Shown: positions 1 to 8,495, counted from the first letter of the stretch. The stretch: 53,016 nucleotides of DNA from DASPNM01 sp035626515 (GCA_035626515.1 DASPNM010000015.1:1-53016); one strand, 5' to 3'. Numbers and translations are program-made. Notes: a model not told the origin generated them from the sequence alone.

Positions 1-723
1 ACCAATTTCAGCATTGCGGCAGGACCAGGCACCACAACGCCCATTTCGGGATCGGTGCCGCCGGCGAACCTCAACCAGGATCTGTTCCTTGTGATCACCC
101 AAACTTCCGGACAGGCGTCCGGGGCATCGAGGGTGATAGTCCTTCCGTCAACAGAATGCGGTCCGCTGCCGGTGACCTTCCGCTCCTTCACGGCAGACCG
201 TACCAGTCGAAGCGCGGTTTCGCTGCGCTGGGAAACAGCGACGGAACTCAACAACCGCGGCTTCGCAATACAGCGGAGCACGGGGGGAAACCTCTGGACC
301 ACGCTTACGTTCGTTCCGAGCCGTGCAACAGGAGGCAATAGCGATCAACCCATTGTTTACACTTATACCGACATGAACGATCACAACGGCATCACGCAGT
401 ACCGCATCCGGCAGGTAGACCTGGACAACAAGGCGACGCTGAGCGAGATCCGGGCGGTGAGAGGATACGGGCAGAAGAGCAACACAATTATCTATCCCAA
501 CCCGACGAGTACCGGAAGCACGCGCGTGGTGTTTGACAGTGGTGAAGGCGTTCGCGACGTGACTCTGGCCGACGCATACGGACGGATCCTTCGGCGCTGG
601 ACAGGTGTGCGGTCCAATACTCTCGAGATCAGGGACCTTCAGAGCGGCATGTATACTGTGAATATTACGGTGCGTGGCACCGGAAGGCAAACGGTAGAAA
701 AGATCCTTGTGAATCCGCAGTAG
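1..723 (+). CDS. T9SS type A cargo protein, C-terminal part (5' end outside window)
   Basis: The reading frame is open from the first base, so the N-terminus lies upstream. The visible 240 residues are the tail of a secreted or surface protein. A fibronectin-like segment typical of such tails (LPVTFRSFTADR, then WETATELNNRGFAIQRS) comes first. It is followed by a type A sorting domain with the YPNP motif near the end and a last strand running SGMYTVNITV to VEKILVNPQ. In the family this domain is recognised by the T9SS translocon at the outer membrane and is usually removed on export. The head domain, and therefore the function, cannot be judged. A GTG codon at 55 is internal and not a start. 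A strong terminator follows directly. Confidence 0.88.
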   Translation, partial: TNFSIAAGPGTTTPISGSVPPANLNQDLFLVITQTSGQASGASRVIVLPSTECGPLPVTFRSFTADRTSRSAVSLRWETATELNNRGFAIQRSTGGNLWTTLTFVPSRATGGNSDQPIVYTYTDMNDHNGITQYRIRQVDLDNKATLSEIRAVRGYGQKSNTIIYPNPTSTGSTRVVFDSGEGVRDVTLADAYGRILRRWTGVRSNTLEIRDLQSGMYTVNITVRGTGRQTVEKILVNPQ

Positions 724-744
724 GGTGATTTTGCAGATCAACCA

Positions 745-776
745 GGGGGCCCCGTGCGGGGCCTCCTCTTTTTTTA
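745..776 (+). terminator. Rho-independent terminator of the T9SS cargo gene
   Basis: GGCCCC (748-753) pairs with GGGGCC (758-763) around a GTGC loop. The stem extends by about three pairs (745-747 with 764-766) and a T-rich run follows at 767-775. It starts about 22 nt after the stop codon. Confidence 0.88.
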
Positions 777-817
777 TTAACCTGGCTTTAGCAGGAGAAT
801 GGCGAAATTTGTACTGT

Positions 818-1222
818 ATGAAAAACCTTCTCGGCGTGATATTGCTGGGTTTCGGATTCAGCGCGGGCGCTCAACAAATCGACAGCATCTATTTCAACCT
901 GTATACCGACAGCCTCAAGAAAGGCCAGCACAATTACATCAATGTTGACGGAAAATTTTCTGACGGGCGCTGGTTACCGCTCACCGGAAAGGAGCTCGAG
1001 TTTTCCTCGACCGGTGGAAAATTCAGTGGAAACGAGCTCATTATTCCACATGACTTCACCGAAGAAAAAGTAACCGTGAAGGCAGTCCTCCGCTCGAACC
1101 CTGCGGTACGCATCGAGCGAACGATCTGGATCAAACGTATTCCGGATCCTGCAACCCTACCAACCGAAGAAGAGATTCTGAACCGGCAGAAAAGAAACAA
1201 ATCGCGCACACGCGAAGCCTAA
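818..1222 (+). CDS. Small secreted protein of unknown function
   Basis: A 134-residue protein beginning MKNLLGVILLGFGFSAGAQQ, a clear Sec signal peptide probably cut before or after the QQ. The mature part is predicted to be beta-rich: NYINVDGKFSDGRWLPL, then strands through KVTVKAVLRSNP and RTIWIKRIPDP. It ends in a charged tail (ILNRQKRNKSRTREA). The start at 818 was chosen because the longer frame from 725 puts coding sequence through the preceding terminator and places the signal peptide internally. The mature part resembles an Ig-like strand domain, but I recognise no named family. The 3' end overlaps the convergent aldolase gene by three bases. Confidence 0.72.
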   Translation: MKNLLGVILLGFGFSAGAQQIDSIYFNLYTDSLKKGQHNYINVDGKFSDGRWLPLTGKELEFSSTGGKFSGNELIIPHDFTEEKVTVKAVLRSNPAVRIERTIWIKRIPDPATLPTEEEILNRQKRNKSRTREA

Positions 1223-1872
1223 AGCGTCTTCTTCGCGTCTTCCAGGAATTTTGCAAGTCCGATATCCGTAAGCGGATGTTTCAGCAATCCCAGAATAGAA
1301 TCCAGGGGACAGGTGCAAACGTCGGCGCCGGCTTCGGCACAGCGGACAATGTGATTCGGATTGCGGATGGAAGCAGCAAGCACGAGTGTCTTGTAGCCCT
1401 GAACCGTATAAATGTGGCGGATCTGCTCCACGAGCTGCACGCCGTCCCAGCCACTGTCGTCAATGCGGCCGATAAAAGGTGAAACGTACGCCGCCCCGGC
1501 TTTTGCGCAGAGAATGGCCTGGCCGGCGGAAAAAACAAGTGTGCAATTGGTGCGGATGCCGTTGTCCGTAAACCACTTGATCGCTTTCACGCCATCGCGG
1601 ATCATTGGCACTTTTACCACAATGTTGGGGTGAATGGCCGCCAGCTTCTGACCCTCGCCGACAATCTCCTTAAACCCGGTGCTGATCACTTCTGCGCTCA
1701 CGTCGCCATCCACCATTTCGCAAATAGTGCGGTAGTGTTGAGTAATCGCCGCTTCGCCGCGGATTCCCTCTTTAGCCATCAAAGAAGGGTTGGTGGTCAC
1801 ACCGTCGAGGATTCCCAGCTCGTGGGCTTCGCGAATCTGGTCCAGGTTGGCTGTATCTATGAAGAATTTCAT
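1219..1872 (-). CDS. fsa: Fructose-6-phosphate aldolase / transaldolase-like protein
   Basis: A 217-residue TIM-barrel enzyme of the small transaldolase family (TalC/FSA/MipB). It begins MKFFIDTANLDQIREA, a hallmark of the group. The Schiff-base lysine is K87 in VVKVPM, and GVTTNPSL and NCTLVFSAGQA are also conserved. Family members either transfer dihydroxyacetone in the pentose phosphate pathway or cleave fructose 6-phosphate to dihydroxyacetone and glyceraldehyde 3-phosphate. Sequence alone does not separate these well, so the symbol is tentative. The start at 1872 is preferred over 1893 because a perfect TAnnTTTG promoter box lies at 1891-1898, which would overlap the longer version. Cytosolic. 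Confidence 0.9.
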   Translation of the reverse strand: MKFFIDTANLDQIREAHELGILDGVTTNPSLMAKEGIRGEAAITQHYRTICEMVDGDVSAEVISTGFKEIVGEGQKLAAIHPNIVVKVPMIRDGVKAIKWFTDNGIRTNCTLVFSAGQAILCAKAGAAYVSPFIGRIDDSGWDGVQLVEQIRHIYTVQGYKTLVLAASIRNPNHIVRCAEAGADVCTCPLDSILGLLKHPLTDIGLAKFLEDAKKTL

Positions 1873-1890
1873 GATTGGAGGTTCGTGTCG

Positions 1891-1919
1891 CAAATATAGC
1901 CGATGACCGCGGCGCGCAA
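1891..1919 (-). promoter_or_regulatory. Promoter of the transaldolase-like gene
   Basis: On the minus strand a TTG (1919-1917) is followed after 18 nt by TATATTTG (1898-1891). This fits the Bacteroidota -33/-7 consensus TTG...TAnnTTTG in both sequence and spacing. The start codon begins 18 nt downstream of the box. Confidence 0.7.
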
Positions 1920-1940
1920 CGGGGTGGGGAAAATAAAAAT

Positions 1941-2035
1941 GGCAGGCTGATTACATCGCACCGCTACGACCGCCTACCCTTGCTACCTTCCGGTCCTGGG
2001 GGAGTTCAGCAGGAGCTGGCCGTGTAAGACCTGCC
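1941..2035 (-). ncRNA. ffs: Small signal recognition particle RNA (4.5S-like)
   Basis: Read on the minus strand, the RNA starts GGCAGGTCTTACA and ends TGTAATCAGCCTGCC. These ends pair to close a long hairpin. The apical part carries CAGGACCGGAAGGTAGCAAGGG, the conserved SRP domain IV with its GGAA tetraloop and asymmetric internal loop, which binds Ffh. The length of about 95 nt suits the bacterial small SRP RNA. A T-rich stretch downstream on the minus strand (about 1940-1926) probably ends transcription. A TAnnTTTG box sits immediately upstream. The RNA acts with Ffh and FtsY to target nascent membrane proteins. Confidence 0.93.
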
Positions 2036-2039
2036 GATG

Positions 2040-2047
2040 CAAAATTA
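2040..2047 (-). promoter_or_regulatory. -7 box of the SRP RNA gene
   Basis: TAATTTTG on the minus strand, a perfect TAnnTTTG match. Its last base lies 5 nt before the predicted 5' end of the SRP RNA at 2035, so it marks the transcription start well. No clear -33 TTG was found at the usual spacing. Confidence 0.75.
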
Positions 2048-2086
2048 AGCAATCCTTCCGCGGGCCGACGCAGGGAATTGTAAAAA

Positions 2087-3370
2087 CTAACGTGGAAAAA
2101 CGGAGTTAAGCCGGGCCATGCCGATCAGTTCATCCGCTCGGGCGCCAAACGGGCGGAAATACACCAGCACGAGGTAACTGTTTTCCGTACCCCAGTAATT
2201 TCCCTCCGTGTTTTCGATCGAATACGTCTCACCCGCCTTGTCCGGCAGGGTGATATAGGAATAATTGTAATAGCCCTGTTTGAGGAACAAGGTTTTCTCA
2301 TAAACTCCTTTTTCCTCGTTGAAGATCATTTTCGACCGTGCGTCCGGACGGTAACCAGTCAGGTCACCAAACAGATAAATGCTCCGGCCCGTGTACGCGC
2401 GGTTGGCCGGAGGAACGAACGTAAAATGCACAAAGGCGTAATCGCTTTGCCAGTAAGGATTGTCCCCGTCGCGGTTCTCGATCACATAAGCTCCGTTCAG
2501 ATCACGATAGTAAATCGCCACCTGCTGCCTGCGTTCCCCGTCGGGCTTCACATAAACCTGGGGGTGATCACCGGTGTTGCGAATGCTGTCCATCCGGTCG
2601 CTCAGCAGCCGCAGGCTGCGCAGGTCGATCCAGCGCCATTCCCGGCCGGCAGCGAAGCTCATTGCCTCATCGTCGGTGTACTCAAGATAGTTCCCACGGT
2701 TCATCGAAGGGCGGTCCACCATGAGCGCAGAGTTCCAGATATGATTCTGCAGCAGCACCACCTTAATGTCCTGCGGGGAAAAAGGATGCACCTGGGTACC
2801 GGCGAAATTCACGCCCACCTGGAGGCGCTGGTGTGTGCGAAAAAGATTTGCGTTGAAAGGCTGCTGCACGACGGCGCTCACCTGCGTTTTGTTGTCTACC
2901 ACCAGGAAGCGCCTGGTAAAAACGAGCTGCGAGGTGTCGTCGTTGAGAAAAACCTTCAACAGGTAGTTTCCGGACCGGGTAGGAAACGAATTTCTTTCAG
3001 GCAGGACGGCCTGGTAATGCGTGTAACGACTGCGCGTCACAGATGAATGGCGGTAGGTGCCGATGCGGTTTGACTGAAACCCCCGAATGAAGTCGAAGGA
3101 CTGGAGGTTCGCCGGTGTCCAGTCGCGATTGCAGAGCTGATAGGTGTAGTAATAATTCTTTACATCCGCATCCATGTCGTCGAAATGAAGCTCGAGCTGT
3201 TCTCCGCCATTTAGTAAAAGAATCGGGTAGGTGTAAGCATCGCCGAACTTGTGCAGCCGCACCGAGTGTACATTAGAATGATACACGAAATCGGGCAACT
3301 GGCTGATTGCCGGCTGCGAAAGCTGCAAGAAAACGCAAAGGATCAGGAGCCGGAACCGCGTAAAAGCCAT
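2087..3370 (-). CDS. Type IX secretion system Plug protein (DUF5103)
   Basis: A 427-residue secreted protein with an N-terminal signal peptide (LLILCVFLQLSQPAISQ). It has the DUF5103 layout: an N-terminal Ig-like region with LLNGGEQLELHFDDMDADVKNY and YQLCNRDW, then a C-terminal half with YLFGDLTGY, MIFNEEKGVYEKTLFLKQGYYNY and NSYLVLVYFRPFG. In Flavobacterium johnsoniae this family was identified as Plug, which closes the periplasmic side of the SprA translocon pore when it is not occupied by cargo and PorV. The length matches the family. It stands alone between the SRP RNA and a divergent permease gene. Localisation is inferred to be periplasmic, at the outer membrane. Confidence 0.85.
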   Translation of the reverse strand: MAFTRFRLLILCVFLQLSQPAISQLPDFVYHSNVHSVRLHKFGDAYTYPILLLNGGEQLELHFDDMDADVKNYYYTYQLCNRDWTPANLQSFDFIRGFQSNRIGTYRHSSVTRSRYTHYQAVLPERNSFPTRSGNYLLKVFLNDDTSQLVFTRRFLVVDNKTQVSAVVQQPFNANLFRTHQRLQVGVNFAGTQVHPFSPQDIKVVLLQNHIWNSALMVDRPSMNRGNYLEYTDDEAMSFAAGREWRWIDLRSLRLLSDRMDSIRNTGDHPQVYVKPDGERRQQVAIYYRDLNGAYVIENRDGDNPYWQSDYAFVHFTFVPPANRAYTGRSIYLFGDLTGYRPDARSKMIFNEEKGVYEKTLFLKQGYYNYSYITLPDKAGETYSIENTEGNYWGTENSYLVLVYFRPFGARADELIGMARLNSVFPR

Positions 3371-3424
3371 GGTCTACAATTTGCTAAAAATCGGCCAAAT
3401 AAAATATTAATGTTTTCGCAGACG

Positions 3425-3432
3425 TAATTTTG
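3425..3432 (+). promoter_or_regulatory. -7 box upstream of the LolC/E-like permease
   Basis: TAATTTTG, a perfect TAnnTTTG match. By the spacing seen at the SRP RNA, transcription should begin near 3437. A TTG at 3434 would then be untranscribed, which argues against it as the permease start. Confidence 0.6.
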
Positions 3433-3466
3433 GTTGCCGCATGGAACAAAAGACAAAACCTGCCTG

Positions 3467-4735
3467 TTGAAGGTTGCAGCGTTCATAGCAGACCGACTGG
3501 CGTTCAGCCGGTCGGCGAAGGAAGGACGGCGATCCTTTTCGCGGTTCATCATCCGGCTTTCGATGGTCGCCACCGTGATCAGCGTAATGGTGATGATTGT
3601 CACCCTTTCCCTCGCAAACGGCTTTCAGAAAGCGGTAAGCGAAAAAGTGTTCAGCTTCTGGGGGCATGTGCGCATCCAGGAAAAACAGCCGGAGAAAGCA
3701 ATCATTTCCGAAGAGATACCGATCCAGAAAAACGAAACCCTGGAAGCGCGTATCCGACAGGACCCCGAAGTCCGGGGCATTCATCCCTTTGCGACGAAGT
3801 ACGCCATCCTGAAAACGAAGGAAGATATCGAAGGCGTGCTGTTCAAGGGATACGACACTGCGTACGACCCCGGGCATATCCGGCAGTTTATCCGCGAAGG
3901 GCGATTCATTCTTTTTAACGACAGCAGCTACAGCCGCGAGATCCTGATCTCGCAGCATACAGCGAGGCAGCTGCAACTAAAACTCAATGACCGGGTCCTC
4001 ATTTATTTTATCCGGCCGGACGGAACCATCCGGCCCGACAAGCTGACAATCGCGGGCATCTACAAGACCGGGATCGAAGAATACGACAAGACCTTCGCGG
4101 TCGGGGACCTGAAGCTCATTCAGCGGCTGAACCGCGACACTGTCGACAATGTTTGGGACGAAAATGCAGTTGGCGGATACGAGATATTTCTCAATGACTA
4201 TCGCAATACCGAAGTGGTACTTCACAGGATCTATGAGCTCGAAGACTTCCCGCCTACGTGGAACACGTTGAGCGTGCGTAACATTTCGCCAAACATTTTC
4301 GACTGGCTGAACATGCAGGACGTGACCCGTGACGTCCTCATCGGGTTTATGGTCGCGGTTGCGGTGATTAATCTGATCACCTGCCTGATCGTGCTTGTCC
4401 TGGAGCGCATTCGCATGATCGGCATCCTGAAAGCCGTGGGCGCCAGCGACTGGACGGTTCAAAAAATTTTCCTGCGCCATTCACTCTGGATTACCCTTAC
4501 AGGTATTGTGGGAGGCACGCTGCTTGCGCTCGGGTTCCTTTATTTGCAGGAAACAACGGGTTTCATAAAACTGAAAGAAGAGGCGTACTATATGAGCCAG
4601 GCGGCGGTGGATATCGTGTGGTGGCAGATCGCGCTGGTGTGCGCGGGCACGCTGGTGGTTTGCCTGTTGGTACTGATGATCCCTTCTTTCCTGGTCAGGA
4701 AAGTGCAGCCCGTGCGGGCGATCCATTTCAGGTAA
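3467..4735 (+). CDS. ABC transporter permease, LolC/LolE (FtsX) family
   Basis: A membrane protein of about 422 residues with the MacB/LolC topology. One N-terminal transmembrane helix follows FSRFIIRLSMVATVISV. A large periplasmic domain occupies residues about 50-300. Three C-terminal helices follow, the FtsX domain with ERIRMIGILKAVGAS and the ending PVRAIHFR. The family forms the membrane part of lipoprotein-releasing (LolCDE) or MacB-type transporters; no LolD ATPase lies nearby. The start is unusual: the frame has no suitable ATG. TTG at 3467 gives MKVAAFIADRLAF, matching the usual N-terminus, while TTG at 3434 precedes the predicted transcription start. A 9-codon ATG mini-ORF (3441-3470) overlaps the TTG as TTGA. 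Confidence 0.85.
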   Translation: MKVAAFIADRLAFSRSAKEGRRSFSRFIIRLSMVATVISVMVMIVTLSLANGFQKAVSEKVFSFWGHVRIQEKQPEKAIISEEIPIQKNETLEARIRQDPEVRGIHPFATKYAILKTKEDIEGVLFKGYDTAYDPGHIRQFIREGRFILFNDSSYSREILISQHTARQLQLKLNDRVLIYFIRPDGTIRPDKLTIAGIYKTGIEEYDKTFAVGDLKLIQRLNRDTVDNVWDENAVGGYEIFLNDYRNTEVVLHRIYELEDFPPTWNTLSVRNISPNIFDWLNMQDVTRDVLIGFMVAVAVINLITCLIVLVLERIRMIGILKAVGASDWTVQKIFLRHSLWITLTGIVGGTLLALGFLYLQETTGFIKLKEEAYYMSQAAVDIVWWQIALVCAGTLVVCLLVLMIPSFLVRKVQPVRAIHFR

Positions 4736-5456
4736 TGTGGGAAAGAATAATTCCCGTTGCGACTGCGGCATTCAACGATTCAGCTTCCCCTTTGCCGGGA
4801 ATGGTGATGATGTCGTTTGCGAATTGAAGCAGTTCGCTATCTATCCCGCGCGCTTCGTTGCCAATGATAATAACTCCTTCCCTGATCTTCCCGAACTCTG
4901 AAACCGGGCGACCATTTAATCCAGTTGCATAAACGCTCACCTCACGGTTGCGCGAAATCCATTCGGAAATATCGAAATAGTGAACCGGCACCCTCACCAG
5001 ACTCCCCATTGACGCCTGTACCACTTTTGGGTTGTAACGATCTGCCGATTCCCGCCCGGCGATAATCTGTGGCACCCCGAACCAGTCAGCGATGCGGAGG
5101 ATTGTGCCGAAATTTCCCGGGTCCTGGATGCCATCCAGCGCAAGCGTCAGCCGGCCGTTCGGGGACGCAGGCTCCCTGTGAGGGAACATTTGCACCAAAG
5201 CAAGTACCTGGTGTGGCGTACTAAGCTGCGATATTCGCGCGAGCTCGCCTTCGGTAACCTCAAAGACTTCAACATTAGTTCCGGGATGCGCCGCAATCCA
5301 CTCCGGGGTAGCGAACAACTGGTGCAGCAGCTGCGGCGCAGCGCGCAGAAACTCGTCTACGATTTTCGGTCCCTCCGCGATAAACAACCGCTCTTCCTCG
5401 CGGTGTTTTTTATGGCTTAAACTTTGAATATATTTGACTTGCGATCGAACAAGCAT
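4728..5456 (-). CDS. SpoU/TrmH-family RNA 2'-O-methyltransferase
   Basis: A 242-residue SPOUT enzyme that uses S-adenosylmethionine to methylate a ribose 2'-OH in rRNA or tRNA. The three SpoU motifs are present in order: DPGNFGTILRIADWFG, VIIIGNEARGI, and IPGKGEAESLNAAVATGIIL, which closes the trefoil knot. An N-terminal substrate-binding region (VKYIQSLSHKKHREEERLFIAEGPK) resembles RlmB/TsnR-type proteins. The target nucleotide cannot be told from sequence. The start at 5456 gives MLVRSQVKYIQSL, the usual N-terminus; longer starts at 5477 and 5489 run up to or into the divergent TamL gene. The 3' end overlaps the convergent permease gene by 8 bases. Confidence 0.9.
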   Translation of the reverse strand: MLVRSQVKYIQSLSHKKHREEERLFIAEGPKIVDEFLRAAPQLLHQLFATPEWIAAHPGTNVEVFEVTEGELARISQLSTPHQVLALVQMFPHREPASPNGRLTLALDGIQDPGNFGTILRIADWFGVPQIIAGRESADRYNPKVVQASMGSLVRVPVHYFDISEWISRNREVSVYATGLNGRPVSEFGKIREGVIIIGNEARGIDSELLQFANDIITIPGKGEAESLNAAVATGIILSHIT

Positions 5457-5475
5457 AGTGTACTTCAATTGAATC

Positions 5476-7815
5476 ATGTCAGCCGGCAAAGCAGGTAATA
5501 AAGATCAGTGGATCGTTTTGCTCGCCGGCTTTCTGGCGGCAGCCTGCAGCTCCTGCGGGGTTATTCCGAAAGATTACCAGCCCAACCGCCCATTTGTTTA
5601 CGAATATAACATTAACCTCCATGGCAATTTTTCGCGTGACGAAGAATCGGAGCTGGAATCGCGCCTTGAGAATCAGCTCGACGACAGTATCCGCGTCCGT
5701 ACAGTGCGGAAGCTTATCGCCCGCGGCCGCATCAACCCCCCGGTCCTGGTTCGTCCGCCGGTCTACGACAGCGCGAACGCGGATAAGTCAGTAGTCTTCA
5801 TGCGAGCACTCCTGAATTCTCTGGGATATTTCAGGGATACGATCACCTATCGCGCCCGGTTCGACACGGTGGATGACCAGATTCGAACCACGGTGAACTT
5901 CGACGTTACGCCGGGTAAGGTAACGCGCCTCGATTCGATCAGTTACAGCTTAATCGACAGCAATCGCCTTCATCCCAACCAGCCCGAGCTGCAGGCGATC
6001 ACGATAGCAAACCTGAAAGACACCTATTTGAAAAAAGGAGAGCCTTTCGCTAAAGCCGTGGTGTCGGTGGAGCTCGACCGCCTGGTGGACCTGTTTCGTA
6101 ATCATGGCTATTACCGTTTCGGCCGGGATGAACTGATGGGACTCTGGGATACTTTGGATGTTTCACTGCTGCGGCCTACGCTCGATCCTTTTGAACAGCT
6201 GGAAATTTTGCAGAAGCTGGGGGAACGGCGTGAAAATCCCACGGCGAACCTGGAGATACGGCTGCGGCCGGCGTTTGACAGCAGCAAGCTGACGAAATAT
6301 TATGTCGGAAATATCACGGTTTATCCTGACTACGGCCCCGATACCGCGGACTATCGACCAACAGAAGTAATGATCGACAGTATACGGATCATTTCATACC
6401 GAAACCGGTTTAGGCCCAGGATCTTCGCGCAAAATATCTATTTCCGTCGCGGCGACTTGTACCAGCAGCGGAATTATTTCCGTACCGTCAACCGGTTCAA
6501 CTCGCTGGGATCGTGGAGAATCACTTCTATCGAGCAGCTGCCACGCAGGAATTCCGACACAGTAGATTTTGTGGTGAAGTTATCCCCGGCGCTTAAATAT
6601 TCATTCAGCGCCAACCTCGAAGGAAGCATCAACCAGAACGCAGCGAACAGCCTCTTTGGGGTCGGAATCAACCTTGGTGTGCAAAACCGGAATTTTGCGC
6701 GCGCTGCGAACCAGGCGCTCACTAACCTGCGGTTCGGCATCGAAATCGGTGAGGGGCGCCTTATCCAAACGCGGCAGCTGGGTTTCAGCCACAACATATT
6801 TTTTCCGAGGATCATCCTCCTGAACAGGCTCATTCGTGGACGGGTCCGCGAGAACGCACGAACGCTGTTTACCCTGAATGCCGCAAATACGGAACGCCTG
6901 GAACTGTACAACCTCTCGACCGTGAACGGCTCATGGGGATATGAATTTTCCTGGAACCGCAAGACGCTCACCGTGCGTTATCCCAATATCGAATACTCCG
7001 ACCTTCGCCCCAGGCTGGGGCTCGACACCCTGTTTATTACAAATCCTTCGCTCCGCTTCATCTTCACCGACGGTCTCATCGAATCAGTAAACACGAGCTT
7101 TACCCTCGCCGGGGCAGGAAGGAACTTAAGCTACTGGCGGTTCAACCTCGAGAAATCCGGGTTGCTGACTACGCTGTTCAAAAATAATTTCCTCGATACT
7201 AACCTGTATCGTTTCATCAAGCTGGACGGCGAATACACCGTGAAGATTTCTTTGCGCAAGTCGGCGTTCGCCTTTCGTTTTTTCAGCGGGGTTGGATACG
7301 AATTCAGCTCGACGGTGAATCCGCAAAAACAACTTGCCCTCCCATTCTTCAAGCAATATTTCGCCGGTGGGCCCAACAGCATGCGCGCCTGGGGCCTCCG
7401 GAAGCTAGGCCCCGGCTCGACGGTGGAAAGTTTCACCACGAACCCCGAGAGGTTTGGCGACGTGCAGCTGGAGATGAATCTCGAATACCGGTTTCCGATC
7501 GGCAGGCTTTCCGGCGCAATGCTCAACGGAGCCCTCTTCACCGATATCGGAAATGTCTGGTTTTTGAAGGAGATCGCGGGAAGGCCGGAGCAGGTGTTCC
7601 ATTTTGGACGGTTGTTCACGGACCTCGGGGTGGGCGCGGGAATGGGATTGCGCGTGGACTTCGATTTTTTCGTGATCCGGTTTGATTACGCCTATAAGGT
7701 AAAGGATCCGAGTCCTGCTCCCGAAGACGCCGCCGGCCGCAATAAATGGTTTTACAACTGGAAGCCGCACAAAGGGCGGCTTCAGATCGGCATCAACTAT
7801 CCCTTCATTCTCTGA
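5476..7815 (+). CDS. tamL: BamA/TamA-family outer-membrane lipoprotein (TamL-like)
   Basis: A 779-residue Omp85-superfamily protein. The N-terminus is a lipoprotein signal with a lipobox ending in C24 (FLAAAC) or possibly C27. POTRA-like repeats follow to about residue 370. A 16-strand-type beta-barrel occupies roughly 400-779, with the conserved barrel segment QYFAGGPNSMRAWGLRKLGPG and the C-terminal strand GRLQIGINYPFIL. TamA-type proteins with a lipid anchor (TamL) replace classical TamA in Bacteroidota, where they work with TamB in outer-membrane assembly. No tamB is next to it here. The 3' end overlaps the convergent truB gene by 19 bases. Confidence 0.88.
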   Translation: MSAGKAGNKDQWIVLLAGFLAAACSSCGVIPKDYQPNRPFVYEYNINLHGNFSRDEESELESRLENQLDDSIRVRTVRKLIARGRINPPVLVRPPVYDSANADKSVVFMRALLNSLGYFRDTITYRARFDTVDDQIRTTVNFDVTPGKVTRLDSISYSLIDSNRLHPNQPELQAITIANLKDTYLKKGEPFAKAVVSVELDRLVDLFRNHGYYRFGRDELMGLWDTLDVSLLRPTLDPFEQLEILQKLGERRENPTANLEIRLRPAFDSSKLTKYYVGNITVYPDYGPDTADYRPTEVMIDSIRIISYRNRFRPRIFAQNIYFRRGDLYQQRNYFRTVNRFNSLGSWRITSIEQLPRRNSDTVDFVVKLSPALKYSFSANLEGSINQNAANSLFGVGINLGVQNRNFARAANQALTNLRFGIEIGEGRLIQTRQLGFSHNIFFPRIILLNRLIRGRVRENARTLFTLNAANTERLELYNLSTVNGSWGYEFSWNRKTLTVRYPNIEYSDLRPRLGLDTLFITNPSLRFIFTDGLIESVNTSFTLAGAGRNLSYWRFNLEKSGLLTTLFKNNFLDTNLYRFIKLDGEYTVKISLRKSAFAFRFFSGVGYEFSSTVNPQKQLALPFFKQYFAGGPNSMRAWGLRKLGPGSTVESFTTNPERFGDVQLEMNLEYRFPIGRLSGAMLNGALFTDIGNVWFLKEIAGRPEQVFHFGRLFTDLGVGAGMGLRVDFDFFVIRFDYAYKVKDPSPAPEDAAGRNKWFYNWKPHKGRLQIGINYPFIL

Positions 7816-8489
7816 GCTTTTACTTCGGCTTCAAACTGCGCGATGCTCATCGCGTGGCGTAGATGAAATTCGCCGATGCGTGTACGGCAAAGACCGGCGA
7901 GATAGCCGCCAACACCCAGCTCGCGTCCGAAATCATGAGCGAGGCTCCGAATGTAAGTGCCGGTCGAACACACGACCCGAAAATCGACTTCCGGAAGCGC
8001 AATGCCCGTGATCTCAAATTCCATGATGAATATTTTCCTGGGTTCGAGCCGCACTTCCCTGCCTGCCCGTGCCAGCTCGTACACTCTTTTTCCCTGTTGC
8101 TTGATCGCAGAATGAGCGGGGGGCACCTGCATCAACTCCCCAGTAAATTTTGTTGCCATTGCATGAATCTCACTTTCGCTAAGACCTTCGGCCGTCCGAA
8201 CATCCTGCGGTTCACTTTCCAGGTCGAAGGTGGGGGTGGTAGCCCCTAAAAAAATGGTGCCCGTGTACTCTTTTTCCCGCGCCATGTACTCATTGATGCG
8301 GCGGGTCATCCTCCCGGTGCACAGAATCAGCAGACCGGTTGCGAGGGGGTCGAGCGTGCCGGCATGTCCTACTTTCTTAATACCCGCAAGGTTCCTGACT
8401 TTCCGGACCACATCGAACGACGTCCACTCCATCGGTTTGTCGATCAGCAGCACGAGCCCTTCCTCGAAACCCTGTTTGGAAAAATCCAT
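7797..8489 (-). CDS. truB: tRNA pseudouridine(55) synthase
   Basis: A 230-residue TruB. It converts U55 in the T-loop of tRNAs to pseudouridine. The catalytic aspartate is D47 in GHAGTLDPLATG, and KPMEWTSFDVV near the N-terminus and GTYIRSLAHDFG are also diagnostic. The C-terminal PUA-type extension is minimal. The ATG at 8489 was chosen over a TTG at 8498 because a perfect TAnnTTTG box covers 8496-8503. That leaves only six bases between box and ATG, so the mRNA may be leaderless. The gene is convergent with TamL and overlaps its last 19 bases. Confidence 0.95.
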   Translation of the reverse strand: MDFSKQGFEEGLVLLIDKPMEWTSFDVVRKVRNLAGIKKVGHAGTLDPLATGLLILCTGRMTRRINEYMAREKEYTGTIFLGATTPTFDLESEPQDVRTAEGLSESEIHAMATKFTGELMQVPPAHSAIKQQGKRVYELARAGREVRLEPRKIFIMEFEITGIALPEVDFRVVCSTGTYIRSLAHDFGRELGVGGYLAGLCRTRIGEFHLRHAMSIAQFEAEVKAQRMKG

Positions 8490-8495
8490 GTGGGG

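Noticed and set aside
725..817. N-terminal extension of the small secreted protein to 725
   Set aside because: It would translate through the terminator of the previous gene and bury the signal peptide.
799..948. ATG after AGGAGA at 799 as a gene start
   Set aside because: It is out of frame with the signal-peptide gene and leads into a short frame with no protein-like features.
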